Source: Alphaproteobacteria bacterium (GTDB taxonomy: Bacteria; Pseudomonadota; Alphaproteobacteria; Micropepsales; Micropepsaceae). Taken from it: a stretch of 64,000 nucleotides of DNA. The stretch covers positions 1 to 64,000 of the forward strand of contig JAJPHG010000013.1 of the NCBI GenBank assembly GCA_021325375.1. The letters run 5' to 3'. The translations under genes were made by a program, and so were the position numbers. Below the pieces are notes generated by a model. It was not told where the DNA came from. It made no database searches and saw nothing but the letters and a program-made list of their open reading frames with translations. Shown one piece after another: positions 1-9,320 of the stretch. Within the stretch, counting starts at the first letter, position 1. Each line of letters starts with the position of its first letter.

Positions 1-111
1 ATCGAGGTCGAGCTGATCGTCCCCGTCGCGATGGAAGAGAAGCTGCGCTTCGCCATCCGCGAAGGCGGAAGAACCGTCGGATCCGGCGTCGTGGCAAGCA
101 TCATAAAATAA
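1..111 (+). CDS. tuf: Elongation factor Tu, C-terminal fragment
   Basis: Frame 1 is open from the window edge to TAA at 109-111 and encodes 36 residues that match the end of EF-Tu domain 3, including [19 protein letters not shown]-Tu is the GTPase that delivers aminoacyl-tRNA to the ribosome. The gene begins outside the window. Its position directly before rpsJ is the usual str-to-S10 junction in alphaproteobacteria. The last residues (ASIIK) differ slightly from the common AKIIE ending, which is minor. Confidence 0.95.
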   Translation: MEVELIVPVAMEEKLRFAIREGGRTVGSGVVASIIK

Positions 112-112
112 G

Positions 113-134
113 CGACACGCCGTAAGGCGTGTCG
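113..134 (+). terminator. Hairpin just after tuf
   Basis: CGACACGCC (113-121) pairs perfectly with GGCGTGTCG (126-134) around a GTAA tetraloop, beginning two bases after the tuf stop. No T-run follows, so it may be an attenuator, an mRNA 3' stabiliser or a Rho-assisted end rather than a full intrinsic terminator. A second small GC hairpin (GCCGC-GAA-GCGGC) follows near 151-163. Confidence 0.5.
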
Positions 135-211
135 TCCCCGGCGAGCCGCGAAGCGGCGAGGGAAGGGGATCCAGGAAGTGAAGTCGAGACTGTGGTGATG
201 AACAAGAAAAT

Positions 212-255
212 GGGTGGCCGGGACGCGCTTCGCTTCGCTCGCTGCCCGGCCATGA
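212..255. repeat. REP-like palindromic element, copy before rpsJ
   Basis: The element has the form GGGTGGCCGGG, then a CGCTTCG-rich centre, then CTGCCCGGCCATGA, so its ends are self-complementary. A close copy lies at 9321-9362 and shorter relatives lie at 15778-15804 and 32673-32854. This copy ends about 10 bases before the rpsJ start, so the hairpin abuts the ribosome binding site (ACGAGG). Confidence 0.7.
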
Positions 256-265
256 CGAGGTTATA

Positions 266-574
266 ATGCAAGGTCAAAACATCCGGATCAGGCTCAAGGC
301 CTTCGATCACCGCATCCTCGACAATTCGACGCGGGAGATCGTCAACACGGCCAAGCGCACGGGCGCCCAGGTTCGCGGACCCATTCCGCTGCCGACCGGC
401 ATCGAGCGCTTCACCGTCAACCGCTCGCCGCACGTGGACAAGAAGAGCCGCGAGCAGTTCGAGATCCGCACCCACAAACGTCTTCTCGACATCATCGATC
501 CCACGCCGCAGACCGTCGACGCGCTGATGAAGCTCGACCTAGCGGCCGGCGTCGACGTCGAAATCAAGCTTTGA
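266..574 (+). CDS. rpsJ: 30S ribosomal protein S10
   Basis: 102 residues, the family's usual length. S10 lies in the 30S head and also acts as NusE in transcription antitermination. The sequence begins [19 protein letters not shown] and carries the conserved segment [20 protein letters not shown] near residues 48-67. It is the first gene of the S10 operon. The start follows GACGAGG with about 8 bases of spacing. The REP-like element just upstream separates it from tuf. Confidence 0.97.
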   Translation: MQGQNIRIRLKAFDHRILDNSTREIVNTAKRTGAQVRGPIPLPTGIERFTVNRSPHVDKKSREQFEIRTHKRLLDIIDPTPQTVDALMKLDLAAGVDVEIKL

Positions 575-588
575 GGAGCGCAGCACTG

Positions 589-1305
589 ATGCGCACGGGC
601 GTCATAACACAGAAGGTCGGCATGACCCGCCTATTCCTGGCGGACGGCCGGCATGTGCCGGTCACGGTGCTGAAGCTGGACGGTTGCCAGGTCTTGAGCC
701 AGCGCACGGACGAGAAGGACGGCTACACCGCGGTCCAGCTCGGTTCCGGCTTTGCGAAAGCCAAGCGCCTGACCAAGGCCGATCGCGGCAATTTCGCGAA
801 GGCCGAGGTCGAGCCGCGCAAGAAGGTGGCCGAGTTCCGCGTCGACGCGAAGAACCTGCTCGACGTCGGCGACACGATCAAAGCCGACCACTTCGTCGAG
901 GGCCAGAAGGTCGACGTCACCGGCGTCACCATCGGCCGCGGCTTCACCGGCGCGATGAAGCGCTGGAACTTCCGCGGCCTCGAGGCGTCGCACGGCGTGT
1001 CGGTCTCGCACCGCTCGCTCGGCGGCACCGGCGGCCGTCAGGATCCCGGCCGCACCTTCAAGAACAAGAAGATGCACGGCCATTACGGCGTCGACAACGT
1101 GACGACGCAGAACCTCGAAGTCGCCAAGGTCGACGTCGAGCGGGGCCTGATCATGATCCGGGGCGCGGTCCCCGGCCACAAGGGCGGCTGGGTGATGGTG
1201 CGCGATGCGGTCAAGCGTCCGAACGACAAGGTCCCGATGCCCGGCTCGGTGACGAAGCGCGAAGCCGTCGCCGCTGCGCCGGCCGCTGAAAAGACGGAGG
1301 GCTGA
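589..1305 (+). CDS. rplC: 50S ribosomal protein L3
   Basis: L3 is a primary 23S rRNA-binding protein near the peptidyl transferase centre. The 238-residue product starts [17 protein letters not shown] chose ATG 589 because GAGGAG at 573-578 gives good spacing and the sequence then matches the family start. A TTG at 571 would add six residues and overlap the rpsJ stop. The loop [13 protein letters not shown] and the segment [18 protein letters not shown] are diagnostic. The C-terminal tail is alanine/glutamate-rich, as is common in alphaproteobacteria. Confidence 0.96.
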   Translation: MRTGVITQKVGMTRLFLADGRHVPVTVLKLDGCQVLSQRTDEKDGYTAVQLGSGFAKAKRLTKADRGNFAKAEVEPRKKVAEFRVDAKNLLDVGDTIKADHFVEGQKVDVTGVTIGRGFTGAMKRWNFRGLEASHGVSVSHRSLGGTGGRQDPGRTFKNKKMHGHYGVDNVTTQNLEVAKVDVERGLIMIRGAVPGHKGGWVMVRDAVKRPNDKVPMPGSVTKREAVAAAPAAEKTEG

Positions 1306-1307
1306 AG

Positions 1308-1949
1308 ATGAAGACGAAGGTCCTCAATCTCGACAACAAATCGGCCGGCGAGGTCGAGCTCAGCGACGCCATTTTCGGGCTCGAGCCGCGTGCCGACCTG
1401 ATCCAGCGCGTCGTGGTGTGGCAGCTCGCCAAGCGCCGCGGCGGCAACCACAAGATCCTGACCCGCGCCGAGGTGAACCGCACGAAGAAGAAGACCGGTC
1501 CGCAGAAGGGCAGCGGCGGCGCCCGTCACGGCCAGCGCTCGGCCCCGCTCTTCGTCGGCGGCGCCAAGGCCATGGGCCCCGTCGTGCACAGCCACGAGTT
1601 CGACCTGCCGAAGAAGGTCAAGGCGCTCGGCCTGCGTCACGCGCTTTCCTCCAAGGCCAGGGACGGCAACATCCTCGTCCTCGACGAGGCGAAGGCGAAG
1701 GCGGTCAAGACCAAGGACCTCGCGCACCGCTTCGGCAAGATGGGCGTGGAATCCGCGCTGATCGTCGACGGCGAGTTCGACAAGAACTTCGAGATGAGCG
1801 CCCGCAACCTCGCCAAGATCGCGATGCTGCCGGCCAAGGGTCTCAACGTCTACGACATCATGCGCAGCCACAAGCTGGTGCTGACCACCGCGGCGCTGAA
1901 GATGATCGAGGAGCGCCTCGGCGCGGAGCGCCCGGAGACAACTTCATGA
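1308..1949 (+). CDS. rplD: 50S ribosomal protein L4
   Basis: 213 residues. L4 lines the peptide exit tunnel with its extended loop, visible here as [20 protein letters not shown] at about residues 58-77. In E. coli L4 also represses its own S10 operon, but no equivalent leader structure was identified here. Starts two bases after the rplC stop with a GGAGG-type site in the rplC tail. Its stop overlaps the rplW start (ATGA). Confidence 0.96.
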   Translation: MKTKVLNLDNKSAGEVELSDAIFGLEPRADLIQRVVVWQLAKRRGGNHKILTRAEVNRTKKKTGPQKGSGGARHGQRSAPLFVGGAKAMGPVVHSHEFDLPKKVKALGLRHALSSKARDGNILVLDEAKAKAVKTKDLAHRFGKMGVESALIVDGEFDKNFEMSARNLAKIAMLPAKGLNVYDIMRSHKLVLTTAALKMIEERLGAERPETTS

Positions 1950-2239
1950 GCACGCATCATCATCACGACGTCATCCTGTCGCCGGTCATCACCGAGAAGT
2001 CGACGCTGCTCACGGAAGCCAACCAGATCGTCTTCCGCGTGTCGCTCGACGCCACCAAGCCCAAGATCGCGGCGGCCGTCGCCGAGCTCTTCAAGGTGAA
2101 GGTCAAGGCCGTCAACACCGTGACCGTCAAAGGCAAGGCCAAGATGGCGCGCGGCCGTGCCTACAAGCGCAGCGACTTCAAGAAAGCGATCGTGACCCTC
2201 GAAGAGGGCCAGCAGATCGACATCACGACGGGTCTGTAA
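1946..2239 (+). CDS. rplW: 50S ribosomal protein L23
   Basis: 97 residues. L23 sits at the tunnel exit and docks trigger factor and the signal recognition particle. ATG 1946 overlaps the rplD stop as ATGA, which suggests translational coupling. Family hallmarks are [12 protein letters not shown] at residues 11-22, [13 protein letters not shown] and the C-terminal [14 protein letters not shown]. An unusual run of four histidines (MSTHHHHD) forms the N-terminus. Confidence 0.95.
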   Translation: MSTHHHHDVILSPVITEKSTLLTEANQIVFRVSLDATKPKIAAAVAELFKVKVKAVNTVTVKGKAKMARGRAYKRSDFKKAIVTLEEGQQIDITTGL

Positions 2240-2240
2240 G

Positions 2241-3080
2241 ATGGCACTCAAGCAATACCGCCCGACCACTCCCGGCCAGCGCCAATTGGTGCTGATCGAC
2301 CGTTCGGGCCTGCACAAGGGCGCGCCGGTCAAGGCGCTGACCGAAGGCCAGCACCGCCACGGCGGCCGCAACAACACCGGCCGCGTCACCGTGCGATGGC
2401 AGGGCGGCGGCCACAAGCAGCGCTACCGCATCATCGACTTCAAGCGGCGCAAATTCGACCAGCCGGCGAAGGTCGAGCGCCTGGAATACGATCCCAACCG
2501 GACCTCGTTCATCGCGCTCCTGAAATACAAGGACGGCGAGCTCGCCTATATCCTGGCGCCGCAGCGTCTGGCCGCCGGCGACACCGTCGTCTCCGGCGAG
2601 AAGGTGGACGTGAAGATCGGCAACGCCATGCCGCTCGGCGCGATGCCGGTCGGCACCATCGTCCACAACATCGAGATGAAGCCGGGCAAGGGCGGCCAGG
2701 TCGCGCGCTCCGCCGGCACCTACGCGCAGTATCTCGGCCGCGACGCCGGCTACGCGCTGCTGCGCCTGAACTCGGGCGAAGTGCGCAAGGTGCTGCTCAC
2801 CTGCATGGCGACGGTCGGCGCGGTGTCGAACCCGGACCACATGAACGAAGTGATCGGCAAGGCCGGCCGCAACGTCTGGAAGGGCAAGCGTCCTTCCGTC
2901 CGCGGCACCGCGATGAACCCGATCGACCATCCCCATGGCGGCGGCGAAGGCCGCACCAAGGGCGGCCGTCATCCGGTGACCCCGTGGGGCAAGCCGACCA
3001 AGGGCGCCAAGACTCGCAAGAACAAGCGGACCACCAAGATGATCGTGCGCTCGCGCCACGCCAAGAAGACGCAAGGGTAA
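2241..3080 (+). CDS. rplB: 50S ribosomal protein L2
   Basis: 279 residues, typical length. L2 binds 23S rRNA and is needed for subunit joining and peptidyl transfer. The conserved C-terminal motif [13 protein letters not shown], holding the functionally important histidine, is present near residues 222-234. The N-terminus [18 protein letters not shown] is standard for this class. It begins one base after rplW and is followed five bases later by rpsS. Confidence 0.97.
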   Translation: MALKQYRPTTPGQRQLVLIDRSGLHKGAPVKALTEGQHRHGGRNNTGRVTVRWQGGGHKQRYRIIDFKRRKFDQPAKVERLEYDPNRTSFIALLKYKDGELAYILAPQRLAAGDTVVSGEKVDVKIGNAMPLGAMPVGTIVHNIEMKPGKGGQVARSAGTYAQYLGRDAGYALLRLNSGEVRKVLLTCMATVGAVSNPDHMNEVIGKAGRNVWKGKRPSVRGTAMNPIDHPHGGGEGRTKGGRHPVTPWGKPTKGAKTRKNKRTTKMIVRSRHAKKTQG

Positions 3081-3085
3081 GACGA

Positions 3086-3376
3086 ATGACTCGCTCTCTC
3101 TGGAAAGGCCCCTTTGTCGACGGCTATCTGCTCAAGAAAGCGGAAGCCGGACGCTCATCGGGCCGCAAGGACGTGATCAAGACCTGGTCGCGCCGCTCGA
3201 CGATCCTGCCGCAATTCGTCGGCCTGACCTTCGGCGTCTACAACGGCAAGAAGCACATCCCCGTGCTCGTCACCGAGGACATGGTCGGCCACAAGCTCGG
3301 CGAGTTCTCGCCGACGCGCACCTTCCACGGCCACAATGCCGGCGGCGGCGACAAGAAAGCGAAGAGGGCCGACTGA
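3086..3376 (+). CDS. rpsS: 30S ribosomal protein S19
   Basis: 96 residues, encoded by ATG 3086 to TGA 3376. S19 forms a 30S-head complex with S13 near the A site. The start [18 protein letters not shown] and the C-terminal [14 protein letters not shown] are diagnostic. The stop overlaps the rplV start (TGATG). Confidence 0.96.
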   Translation: MTRSLWKGPFVDGYLLKKAEAGRSSGRKDVIKTWSRRSTILPQFVGLTFGVYNGKKHIPVLVTEDMVGHKLGEFSPTRTFHGHNAGGGDKKAKRAD

Positions 3377-3834
3377 TGGGCAAGAAATCACTCGCCCGCG
3401 TCCTTTCGGACAGCCAGGCCAAGGCCATCGGCCGCAACATCCGCACGTCGCCGCGCAAGCTGAACCTGGTCGCGCAGACGATCCGCGGCAAGCGCGCCGA
3501 AGCCGCGCTCAACGAGCTCACCTTCTCGCCGCGCCTCGTCGCGATCGAGGTCAAGAAGGTGCTCGAGAGCGCGATCGCGAACGCCGAGAACAATCACGAC
3601 CTCGACGTCGACGATCTCGTCGTCACCGAGGCCAGCGTCGGCAAGAACATGATCCTGAAGCGCTTCCACGCCCGCGCCCGCGGCCGCGGCGCCTCCATCG
3701 AGAAGCCGTTCTCGCAGATCACCATCGTGGTCGAGGAGAAGCCGGCCGAGAAGGAAGAGCCGAAGAAGAAGCCCGCCGCCAAGAAGACCACTGCAAAGAA
3801 AGCCGCGCCCGCGCGCGCGAAGGAGACCGCCTGA
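3376..3834 (+). CDS. rplV: 50S ribosomal protein L22 with lysine/alanine-rich tail
   Basis: L22 spans the exit tunnel with a beta-hairpin loop, seen here as [17 protein letters not shown]. The core (residues 1-120) matches the family, including [20 protein letters not shown]. The protein is 152 residues long, about 25-40 more than usual. The excess is a C-terminal tail from about residue 121 made almost only of K, A, E, P and T ([16 protein letters not shown]). Such tails occur in some alphaproteobacteria and probably bind rRNA on the surface, which is inference. Both ends overlap neighbouring genes. Confidence 0.95.
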   Translation: MGKKSLARVLSDSQAKAIGRNIRTSPRKLNLVAQTIRGKRAEAALNELTFSPRLVAIEVKKVLESAIANAENNHDLDVDDLVVTEASVGKNMILKRFHARARGRGASIEKPFSQITIVVEEKPAEKEEPKKKPAAKKTTAKKAAPARAKETA

Positions 3835-4544
3835 TGGGTCAGAAGGTCAATCCGACGGGTTTCCGTCTCGGCATCAACCGCACCTGGGACTCGCGCTGGT
3901 ACGCGGGCAAGAAGGAGTACGGCAAGCTCCTCCAGGAGGACATCAAGATCCGCGCCTATCTGAGCGAGAAGCTCAAGGCCGCCGGCGTGTCCAAGATCGT
4001 GATCGAGCGTCCGCACAAGAAGTGCCGCGTGACGATCCACTCGGCGCGGCCGGGCGTGGTGATCGGCAAGAAGGGCGCCGACATCGAGAAGCTCAAGAAC
4101 GACGTGCAGAGATACACCGCCGACGAGGTGCACCTGAACATCGTCGAGATCCGGAAACCCGAGATCGACGCCAAGCTGGTGGCCGAGAACATCGCCCAGC
4201 AGCTCGAGCGCCGCGTCGCCTTCAGACGTGTCATGAAGCGCGCGGTGCAGTCGGCGATGCGCCTGGGCGCCCAGGGCATCCGCATCAATTGCGGCGGCCG
4301 CCTCGGCGGCGCCGAGATCGCGCGCATGGAGTGGTACCGCGAAGGCCGCGTGCCGCTGCACACGCTGCGCGCCGACGTCGATTACGGCGTCGCGACCGCG
4401 AAGACGACCTACGGCACCTGCGGCGTCAAGGTGTGGATCTTCAAGGGCGAGATCATGGAGCACGACCCCATGGCGCAGGACAAGCGCATGGCGGAATCGG
4501 CCGAAGGCAACAAGCCCGCGCGCGCACCGGCGCCGGCAGCGTAA
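3834..4544 (+). CDS. rpsC: 30S ribosomal protein S3
   Basis: 236 residues. S3 lines the mRNA entry channel and contributes to helicase activity. I chose ATG 3834, overlapping the rplV stop, because the product then begins [23 protein letters not shown] as in the family. A KH RNA-binding motif is visible ([15 protein letters not shown], about residues 72-86). The C-terminal domain contains [34 protein letters not shown]. The tail ends in alanine and proline. Confidence 0.96.
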   Translation: MGQKVNPTGFRLGINRTWDSRWYAGKKEYGKLLQEDIKIRAYLSEKLKAAGVSKIVIERPHKKCRVTIHSARPGVVIGKKGADIEKLKNDVQRYTADEVHLNIVEIRKPEIDAKLVAENIAQQLERRVAFRRVMKRAVQSAMRLGAQGIRINCGGRLGGAEIARMEWYREGRVPLHTLRADVDYGVATAKTTYGTCGVKVWIFKGEIMEHDPMAQDKRMAESAEGNKPARAPAPAA

Positions 4545-4556
4545 CGGAACAGGACC

Positions 4557-4967
4557 ATGCTTTCTCCCTCACGCACCAAATTCCGCAAGCAGTTCAAGGG
4601 CCGCATCAAGGGTTCGGCCAAGGGCGGCACGGCGCTGAACTTCGGCGAGTACGGCCTGAAGGCGCTGGAGCCCGAGCGCGTCACCGCGCGCGAAATCGAA
4701 GCTGCGCGCCGCGCCATCACGCGCCAGATGAAGCGCGCCGGCCGCGTCTGGATCCGCGTGTTCCCCGACGTGCCGGTGTCGAAGAAGCCGGCCGAGGTGC
4801 GCATGGGCTCGGGCAAGGGCGCGCCGGAATACTGGGTCGCCAAGATCAAGCCGGGCCGCATCCTGTTCGAGATCGACGGCGTCGATCACGAGACGGCGAA
4901 GGAAGCGCTGCGTCTGGGCGCCAGCAAGCTTTCGATCCACACCAAATTCATCGCGCGGGCGGTTTAG
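4557..4967 (+). CDS. rplP: 50S ribosomal protein L16
   Basis: 136 residues, standard. L16 helps form the A-site tRNA elbow contact and organises the central protuberance. [16 protein letters not shown] and the conserved loop [19 protein letters not shown] (about residues 82-100) identify it. It begins after a 12-base gap with AGGACC as a weak binding site and ends in TAG. That TAG matters for judging the internal TAG in rpsH. Confidence 0.96.
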   Translation: MLSPSRTKFRKQFKGRIKGSAKGGTALNFGEYGLKALEPERVTAREIEAARRAITRQMKRAGRVWIRVFPDVPVSKKPAEVRMGSGKGAPEYWVAKIKPGRILFEIDGVDHETAKEALRLGASKLSIHTKFIARAV

Positions 4968-5201
4968 ATGGCCAAGAGCAGCAAGAAGAACCCCGTCACC
5001 GCCGAGGACTTCCGCGCCAAGACCGCGGACGAGCTCGGCGATTCGCTGACCAAGCTCAAGAAGGAGCAGTTCAACCTGCGCTTCCAGAAGGCCAACGGCC
5101 AGCTCGAGAACACCGGACGCGTCCGCGGCCTGCGCAAGGAGATCGCGCGGCTCAAGACCGTCATGACCGAGAAGCGCGTCCGCGCCTCGGCCAAAGCATA
5201 G
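4968..5201 (+). CDS. rpmC: 50S ribosomal protein L29
   Basis: 77 residues, slightly longer than the usual 63-70 because of the extra N-terminal [19 protein letters not shown]29 is a helical hairpin near the tunnel exit next to L23. The core [27 protein letters not shown] and the following [14 protein letters not shown] are typical. It starts immediately after the rplP TAG and ends with TAG. Confidence 0.95.
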   Translation: MAKSSKKNPVTAEDFRAKTADELGDSLTKLKKEQFNLRFQKANGQLENTGRVRGLRKEIARLKTVMTEKRVRASAKA

Positions 5202-5214
5202 AGGAACGATAGGT

Positions 5215-5457
5215 ATGCCGAAACGCGTGCTGCAGGGCGTCGTCGTCAGCGACAAGAACGCCAAGACCGTGGTGGTGAACGTGGAGCGCCGCTTCACCCA
5301 TCCGGTGATGAAGAAGACCGTGCGCCGGTCGAAGAAGTATCACGCCCATGACGAGAAGGGCGAGTTCAAGACGGGCGACGTCGTGCGCATCCGCGAGTGC
5401 AAGCCGGTTTCCAAGCTCAAGACTTGGGAAGCGTTCGAGCGCGTCGGCGGGAAATAA
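5215..5457 (+). CDS. rpsQ: 30S ribosomal protein S17
   Basis: 80 residues. S17 is an OB-fold primary 16S rRNA-binding protein. [21 protein letters not shown] and the C-terminal [16 protein letters not shown] are diagnostic. Spacing to rpmC is 13 bases with GAGGAACG as the binding site. A 27-base gap follows before rplN. Confidence 0.95.
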   Translation: MPKRVLQGVVVSDKNAKTVVVNVERRFTHPVMKKTVRRSKKYHAHDEKGEFKTGDVVRIRECKPVSKLKTWEAFERVGGK

Positions 5458-5484
5458 GGGCCGCAAGGCTTCGGGAGTGGTTTT

Positions 5485-5853
5485 ATGATTCAAATGTCAA
5501 CCGAGCTGGACGTGGCCGACAATTCCGGCGCCAAGCTCGTGATGTGCATCAAGGTGATCGGCGGCTCCAAGCGCCGCTATGCCGACGTCGGCGACACCAT
5601 CGTGGTGTCGGTGAAGGAAGCGATGCCGCGCGGCCGCGTCAAGAAGGGCGAGGTCCTGAAGGCCGTCGTCGTGCGCACGGCCAAGGGCGTGCGCCGCGCC
5701 GACGGCAGCCTGATCCGCTTCGACGGCAACGCCGCGGTGCTGATCAACGCGCAGAACGAGCCCATCGGCACGCGCATCTTCGGACCGGTGACACGCGAGT
5801 TGCGCGCCAAGAACCACATGAAGATCATTTCGCTCGCGCCGGAGGTGCTGTGA
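5485..5853 (+). CDS. rplN: 50S ribosomal protein L14
   Basis: 122 residues, exactly the usual length. L14 lies at the subunit interface and is the docking site of the silencing factor Rsf[25 protein letters not shown] and [25 protein letters not shown] are family signatures. It is first of a tightly coupled run with rplX (TGATG overlap). Confidence 0.97.
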   Translation: MIQMSTELDVADNSGAKLVMCIKVIGGSKRRYADVGDTIVVSVKEAMPRGRVKKGEVLKAVVVRTAKGVRRADGSLIRFDGNAAVLINAQNEPIGTRIFGPVTRELRAKNHMKIISLAPEVL

Positions 5854-6170
5854 TGGTTGCCAAGATCAAAAAGGGCGACCGCGTCATCGTCACGACGGGC
5901 CGCGACAAGGGCAAGAAGGGCGAGGTCATCAAGATGTTTCCGTCCGAGAACCGCGCTTTGGTTTCCGGCGTCAACGTCGTCAAGCGCCATCAGCGCCAGA
6001 CGCAGCGCGCCCAGGGCGGCATCGTGAGCAAGGAGGCTCCGATCAACCTGTCCAACATCGCCCATGTCGATCCGAAGTCGGGCGGCCCGACGCGGATCGG
6101 ATTCAAGAAGCTCGGCGACGGACGCATGGTCCGCTTCGCCAAGAAGTCCGGTGAGGTCATCGATGTCTGA
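5853..6170 (+). CDS. rplX: 50S ribosomal protein L24
   Basis: 105 residues. L24 is an assembly initiator protein of the large subunit with a KOW motif, here [22 protein letters not shown] at residues 4-25. The C-terminal part [23 protein letters not shown] is typical. Start ATG 5853 overlaps the rplN stop. Its last eight bases overlap the rplE start at 6163. Confidence 0.96.
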   Translation: MVAKIKKGDRVIVTTGRDKGKKGEVIKMFPSENRALVSGVNVVKRHQRQTQRAQGGIVSKEAPINLSNIAHVDPKSGGPTRIGFKKLGDGRMVRFAKKSGEVIDV

Positions 6171-6852
6171 GGCAGGCAAGGCTCCGAAGGGCGATCCGCG
6201 CGAGGCCGACAAGGCCGCCGCGAAAGCCGAGAAGAAGGCGCCCAAGAAGCGCGAGGAGAAGGCCGCGGGCACCAAGGTGGCCGTCGGCGAGCAGGCGCAC
6301 GACCCGAACTACACGCCGCGCTTCAAGAAGCGCTATCAGGACGTCGTCAAGCCCGAGCTGATGAAGAAGTTCGGCTACAAGAACGCGATGCAGGTGCCGA
6401 AGATCAACAAGATCGTGCTCAACATCGGCGCGGGCGAGGCGGCTTCGGACAGCAAGAAGATCCAGGCGGCGGTGAACGATCTGACCGCGATCGCGGGCCA
6501 GAAGGTCGTGATCACGCGCGCCAAGAAGGCGATCGCGACCTACAAGATCCGCGAAGGCCTGCCGATCGGCGTGAAGGTCACGCTGCGCAAGGACAAGATG
6601 TATGAGTTCCTCGACCGTCTGATCACCATGGCGCTGCCGCGCGTGCGCGACTTCCGCGGCCTGAACGCCAAGAGCTTCGACGGCCGCGGCAACTATGCCA
6701 TGGGACTGAAGGAGCACATCGTCTTCGTCGAGATCGACTACGACAAGACCGAGACGGTGTGGGGCATGGACATCATCTTCAACACATCTGCGAAGACCGA
6801 TGCGGAGGCGCGCGCGCTTCTCGAGGGCTTCCAGTTCCCGTTCATGAATTAA
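6163..6852 (+). CDS. rplE: 50S ribosomal protein L5 with extended N-terminus
   Basis: L5 binds 5S rRNA in the central protuberance. The core from about residue 50 ([20 protein letters not shown]) to the C-terminus matches the roughly 180-residue family. The start ATG 6163 lies inside the rplX 3' end, and the next in-frame Met is within the conserved core. The protein therefore carries a genuine extension of about 45 residues rich in K, A and E ([19 protein letters not shown]). GTGAGG at 6151-6156 can serve as its binding site. The extension is probably disordered and rRNA-binding, which is inference. Confidence 0.94.
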   Translation: MSEAGKAPKGDPREADKAAAKAEKKAPKKREEKAAGTKVAVGEQAHDPNYTPRFKKRYQDVVKPELMKKFGYKNAMQVPKINKIVLNIGAGEAASDSKKIQAAVNDLTAIAGQKVVITRAKKAIATYKIREGLPIGVKVTLRKDKMYEFLDRLITMALPRVRDFRGLNAKSFDGRGNYAMGLKEHIVFVEIDYDKTETVWGMDIIFNTSAKTDAEARALLEGFQFPFMN

Positions 6853-6865
6853 GAGAGCGAATCCC

Positions 6866-7171
6866 ATGGCGAAACAGAGCCAGATCAACAGGAACAAGAA
6901 GCGCGAGAAGATGGTGGCGCAATACGCCGCCAGGCGCGCGGCGCTGAAGGCCACGGCCGACGACATGAAGGTCGCGCCCGAGGACCGCTTCGCGGCACGG
7001 CTCAAGCTTGCCGCGCTGCCGCGCAACTCGTCCAAGACGCGCATCCATCACCGCTGCGAGTTCAGCGGCCGCGCCAGGGGCTATTACCGCAAGGTCAAGC
7101 TGTCGCGTATCGCGCTGCGCGATCTTGCCAATTTCGGCCAGATCCCCGGCATGACCAAGGCGAGCTGGTAG
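6866..7171 (+). CDS. rpsN: 30S ribosomal protein S14 (zinc-independent form)
   Basis: 101 residues, the long C-minus form without the CxxC-CxxC zinc motif. S14 assembles late in the 30S head. [21 protein letters not shown], the segment [22 protein letters not shown] and the C-terminal [11 protein letters not shown] identify it. Starts 13 bases after rplE and ends in TAG followed by GGAGAAAGAAGAG, the rpsH binding site. Confidence 0.96.
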   Translation: MAKQSQINRNKKREKMVAQYAARRAALKATADDMKVAPEDRFAARLKLAALPRNSSKTRIHHRCEFSGRARGYYRKVKLSRIALRDLANFGQIPGMTKASW

Positions 7172-7185
7172 GAGAAAGAAGAGAC

Positions 7186-7551
7186 ATGGCGATCACCGAT
7201 CCGATTGGCGATCTTCTCGCACGCATCCGCAACGGCCAGCTTCGGGGCACCTCGAAGATCAAGTCGCCGAACTCGCGGCTGCGCACCAACCTGCTCGACG
7301 TGCTGCAGCAGGAGGGCTTCATCCGCGGCTATGCCGAGGTGGAGTTCAAGGAGACCGGCCGCAAGGAGCTCGAGATCGAGCTCAAATATCACGAGGGCCA
7401 CCCCGTGATCCGCGAGCTCAAGCGCGTCTCGACGCCGGGCCGCCGGGTCTACGCGTCGGTCAAGGAATTGAAGCCGCACCGCCAGGGGCTCGGCATCTCG
7501 ATCGTGTCGACGCCGCAGGGCGTCATGACGGACGCCAACGCCCGCGAGTAG
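7186..7551 (+). CDS. rpsH: 30S ribosomal protein S8, interrupted by in-frame TAG near the C-terminus
   Basis: S8 is a primary 16S rRNA-binding protein of the 30S platform. [18 protein letters not shown] and the C-terminal domain [30 protein letters not shown] are clear. The frame reads ...DANARE and then TAG at 7549-7551. Without that codon it would continue [11 protein letters not shown] to a second TAG at 7585-7587, which is the conserved S8 C-terminus and restores the usual 130-odd residues. As written the protein has 121 residues. TAG also ends rplP, rpmC and rpsN here, so it is a normal stop. CAG to TAG is the simplest one-base explanation. Confidence 0.93.
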   Translation: MAITDPIGDLLARIRNGQLRGTSKIKSPNSRLRTNLLDVLQQEGFIRGYAEVEFKETGRKELEIELKYHEGHPVIRELKRVSTPGRRVYASVKELKPHRQGLGISIVSTPQGVMTDANARE

Positions 7552-7587
7552 AACGTGGGCGGCGAAGTCCTCTGCCAGGTGTTCTAG
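7552..7587 (+). other. Out-of-gene continuation of the S8 C-terminus
   Basis: This 36-base stretch, in the rpsH frame, encodes [11 protein letters not shown] and then TAG. It matches the conserved final residues of ribosomal protein S8, where NVGGE-L-C-V is near universal in proteobacteria. It lies between the internal TAG and the rplF binding site (AGGAG at 7586-7590) and is explained by no other gene. It is either read by stop-codon readthrough, lost by recent mutation, or cut off by a sequencing error. Confidence 0.9.
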
Positions 7588-7597
7588 GAGAAGTTTG

Positions 7598-8131
7598 ATG
7601 TCACGCATCGGCAAGAAGCCGGTTCCGCTACCGAAGGGGGTCACGGCCTCGCTCGACGGCAAGACCGTCAAGGTCAAGGGGCCCAAGGGCGAGCTTCAGG
7701 TCACGCTCGTCGAGGAGGTCGACGCCAAGCTCGGCGACGACGGCATCACGCTGGTGCCGCGCGACGAGATGGAGCGGGCGCGTCCGATGTGGGGCATGAG
7801 CCGCACCTTGGTCAACAACCTCGTCACCGGCGTGACCAAGGGCTTCGAAACCAAGCTCGAGATCCAGGGCGTCGGCTACCGCGCCCAGGTCGCGGGCAAG
7901 AACCTGAACCTGCAGCTCGGCTTCAGCCACGACGTCGTCTATCCGATCCCGGCCGGCATCGCGATCACGGCCGAGAAGCCGACGATGCTCACCGTGTCGG
8001 GCATCGACAAGCAATTGGTGGGACAGGTCGCGGCCGAGATCCGCGGCTACCGCAAGCCGGAGCCCTATAAGGGCAAGGGCGTGCGCTACGCCGGCGAATA
8101 CGTCCGCCGCAAGGAAGGCAAGAAGAAGTAA
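7598..8131 (+). CDS. rplF: 50S ribosomal protein L6
   Basis: 177 residues, standard. L6 lies at the base of the L7/L12 stalk near the sarcin-ricin loop. I chose ATG 7598 ([15 protein letters not shown]). The TTG one codon earlier would give the less likely MMSRIG, and AGGAG at 7586-7590 is well spaced for 7598. The C-terminal motif [23 protein letters not shown] is typical. Confidence 0.96.
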   Translation: MSRIGKKPVPLPKGVTASLDGKTVKVKGPKGELQVTLVEEVDAKLGDDGITLVPRDEMERARPMWGMSRTLVNNLVTGVTKGFETKLEIQGVGYRAQVAGKNLNLQLGFSHDVVYPIPAGIAITAEKPTMLTVSGIDKQLVGQVAAEIRGYRKPEPYKGKGVRYAGEYVRRKEGKKK

Positions 8132-8136
8132 GAGCC

Positions 8137-8493
8137 ATGGCCACACACCTCACACCCTTCGCCAAGCGCCGCAGCCGCACGCGCCATCGCGTCAAGTCCA
8201 ACGCCTACGGGCGTCCGCGCCTTTCGGTGTTCCGTTCGGGCAAGCACATCTACGCCCAGGTCATCGACGACAAGACCGCAGCGACCCTCGTCGCCGCCTC
8301 GTCGAACGAGAAGGAAGGCAAGCCCGCCAAGACCTACAACCTCGACGCCGCGACAGCCGTCGGCAAGAAGATCGCCGAGCGCGCCCTGGCCAAGGGCGTC
8401 AAGCAGGTCGTGTTCGATCGCGGCGGCTACATCTATCATGGGCGCGTGAAGGCGCTCGCTGACGCCGCCCGCGAAGGCGGCTTGGAGTTCTAA
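8137..8493 (+). CDS. rplR: 50S ribosomal protein L18
   Basis: 118 residues. L18 binds 5S rRNA together with L5. The N-terminal basic stretch ([34 protein letters not shown]) and the C-terminal [24 protein letters not shown] are diagnostic. It is spaced five bases from rplF and one base before rpsE. Confidence 0.96.
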   Translation: MATHLTPFAKRRSRTRHRVKSNAYGRPRLSVFRSGKHIYAQVIDDKTAATLVAASSNEKEGKPAKTYNLDAATAVGKKIAERALAKGVKQVVFDRGGYIYHGRVKALADAAREGGLEF

Positions 8494-8494
8494 G

Positions 8495-9097
8495 ATGGCA
8501 CGTGAAGAAGGCAGTGGCGGCGGCGAGCGCCGCGGACGCAGGGAACACCGGGGCGACCGCGAGGAGCGCGACAACGAGTTCGTCGACAAGCTCGTCCACA
8601 TCAATCGCGTCGCGAAGGTCGTGAAGGGCGGACGCCGCTTCGGCTTCGCCGCTCTCGTCGTCGTCGGCGACCAGCGCGGCCGCGTCGGCTACGGCCACGG
8701 CAAGGCGCGCGAGGTTCCGGAGGCGATCCGCAAGGCGACAGAGGAAGCCAAGAAGTCGCTGATCCGCGTGCCGCTCAAGGACGGCCGCACGCTGCATCAC
8801 GAAGTCCGCGGCCATCACGGCGCGGGCAAGGTGGTTGTGCGTCCGGCGCCGGCCGGCACCGGCGTGATCGCCGGCGGTCCGCTGCGCGCGGTGTTCGAGG
8901 CGCTCGGCGTCGGCGACGTCGTGTGCAAGTCGCTCGGCTCCTCCAATCCTTACAACATGGTGCGCGCGATCTTCGACGGTCTCGCGAACCAGCAGAGCCC
9001 GCGCATGGTCGCCCAGCGCCGCGGCCGCAGCGTCGCCGAGATCATCTCGCGCCGCGAAGGCCAAAAGGGCGGCGAGCCGGCGGCGGCGGGGAACTAG
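8495..9097 (+). CDS. rpsE: 30S ribosomal protein S5
   Basis: 200 residues. S5 contributes to decoding accuracy and the mRNA entrance. The double-stranded RNA-binding segment [28 protein letters not shown] is intact, including the loop (VKGGRRF) where spectinomycin resistance mutations occur in other bacteria; no change is apparent. [22 protein letters not shown] marks the C-terminal domain. The N-terminal 25 residues are a low-complexity [16 protein letters not shown] stretch. Confidence 0.96.
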   Translation: MAREEGSGGGERRGRREHRGDREERDNEFVDKLVHINRVAKVVKGGRRFGFAALVVVGDQRGRVGYGHGKAREVPEAIRKATEEAKKSLIRVPLKDGRTLHHEVRGHHGAGKVVVRPAPAGTGVIAGGPLRAVFEALGVGDVVCKSLGSSNPYNMVRAIFDGLANQQSPRMVAQRRGRSVAEIISRREGQKGGEPAAAGN

Positions 9098-9100
9098 GCC

Positions 9101-9313
9101 ATGGCCGAGAAGAAGACGAAGACCGAGAAGAAGATGCTGACCGTGCGCCAGGTCAAGAGCGCCGCGCGCCGTCCCGCCGTTCAGGCGGCGACGCTGCGGG
9201 GCTTGGGCCTGGGCAAGATCCGCCGGGAGAAGACGCTCGAGGACACGCCCTCGGTCCGCGGCATGATCCGCTCGATCCAGCATCTCGTCGAAGTGGTGGA
9301 AGAGAAGAAATAG
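9101..9313 (+). CDS. rpmD: 50S ribosomal protein L30
   Basis: 70 residues, at the upper end for L30 (about 60) because of [21 protein letters not shown] at the front. The core [43 protein letters not shown] is characteristic. It begins three bases after rpsE. A REP-like palindrome fills the gap to rplO, the only long gap within the spc block before secY. Confidence 0.95.
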   Translation: MAEKKTKTEKKMLTVRQVKSAARRPAVQAATLRGLGLGKIRREKTLEDTPSVRGMIRSIQHLVEVVEEKK

Positions 9314-9320
9314 GAAGTCT

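Noticed and set aside
4965..7551. Genome-wide reassignment of TAG to a sense codon
   Set aside because: rplP, rpmC, rpsN and other genes in the window end in TAG at the correct family length.
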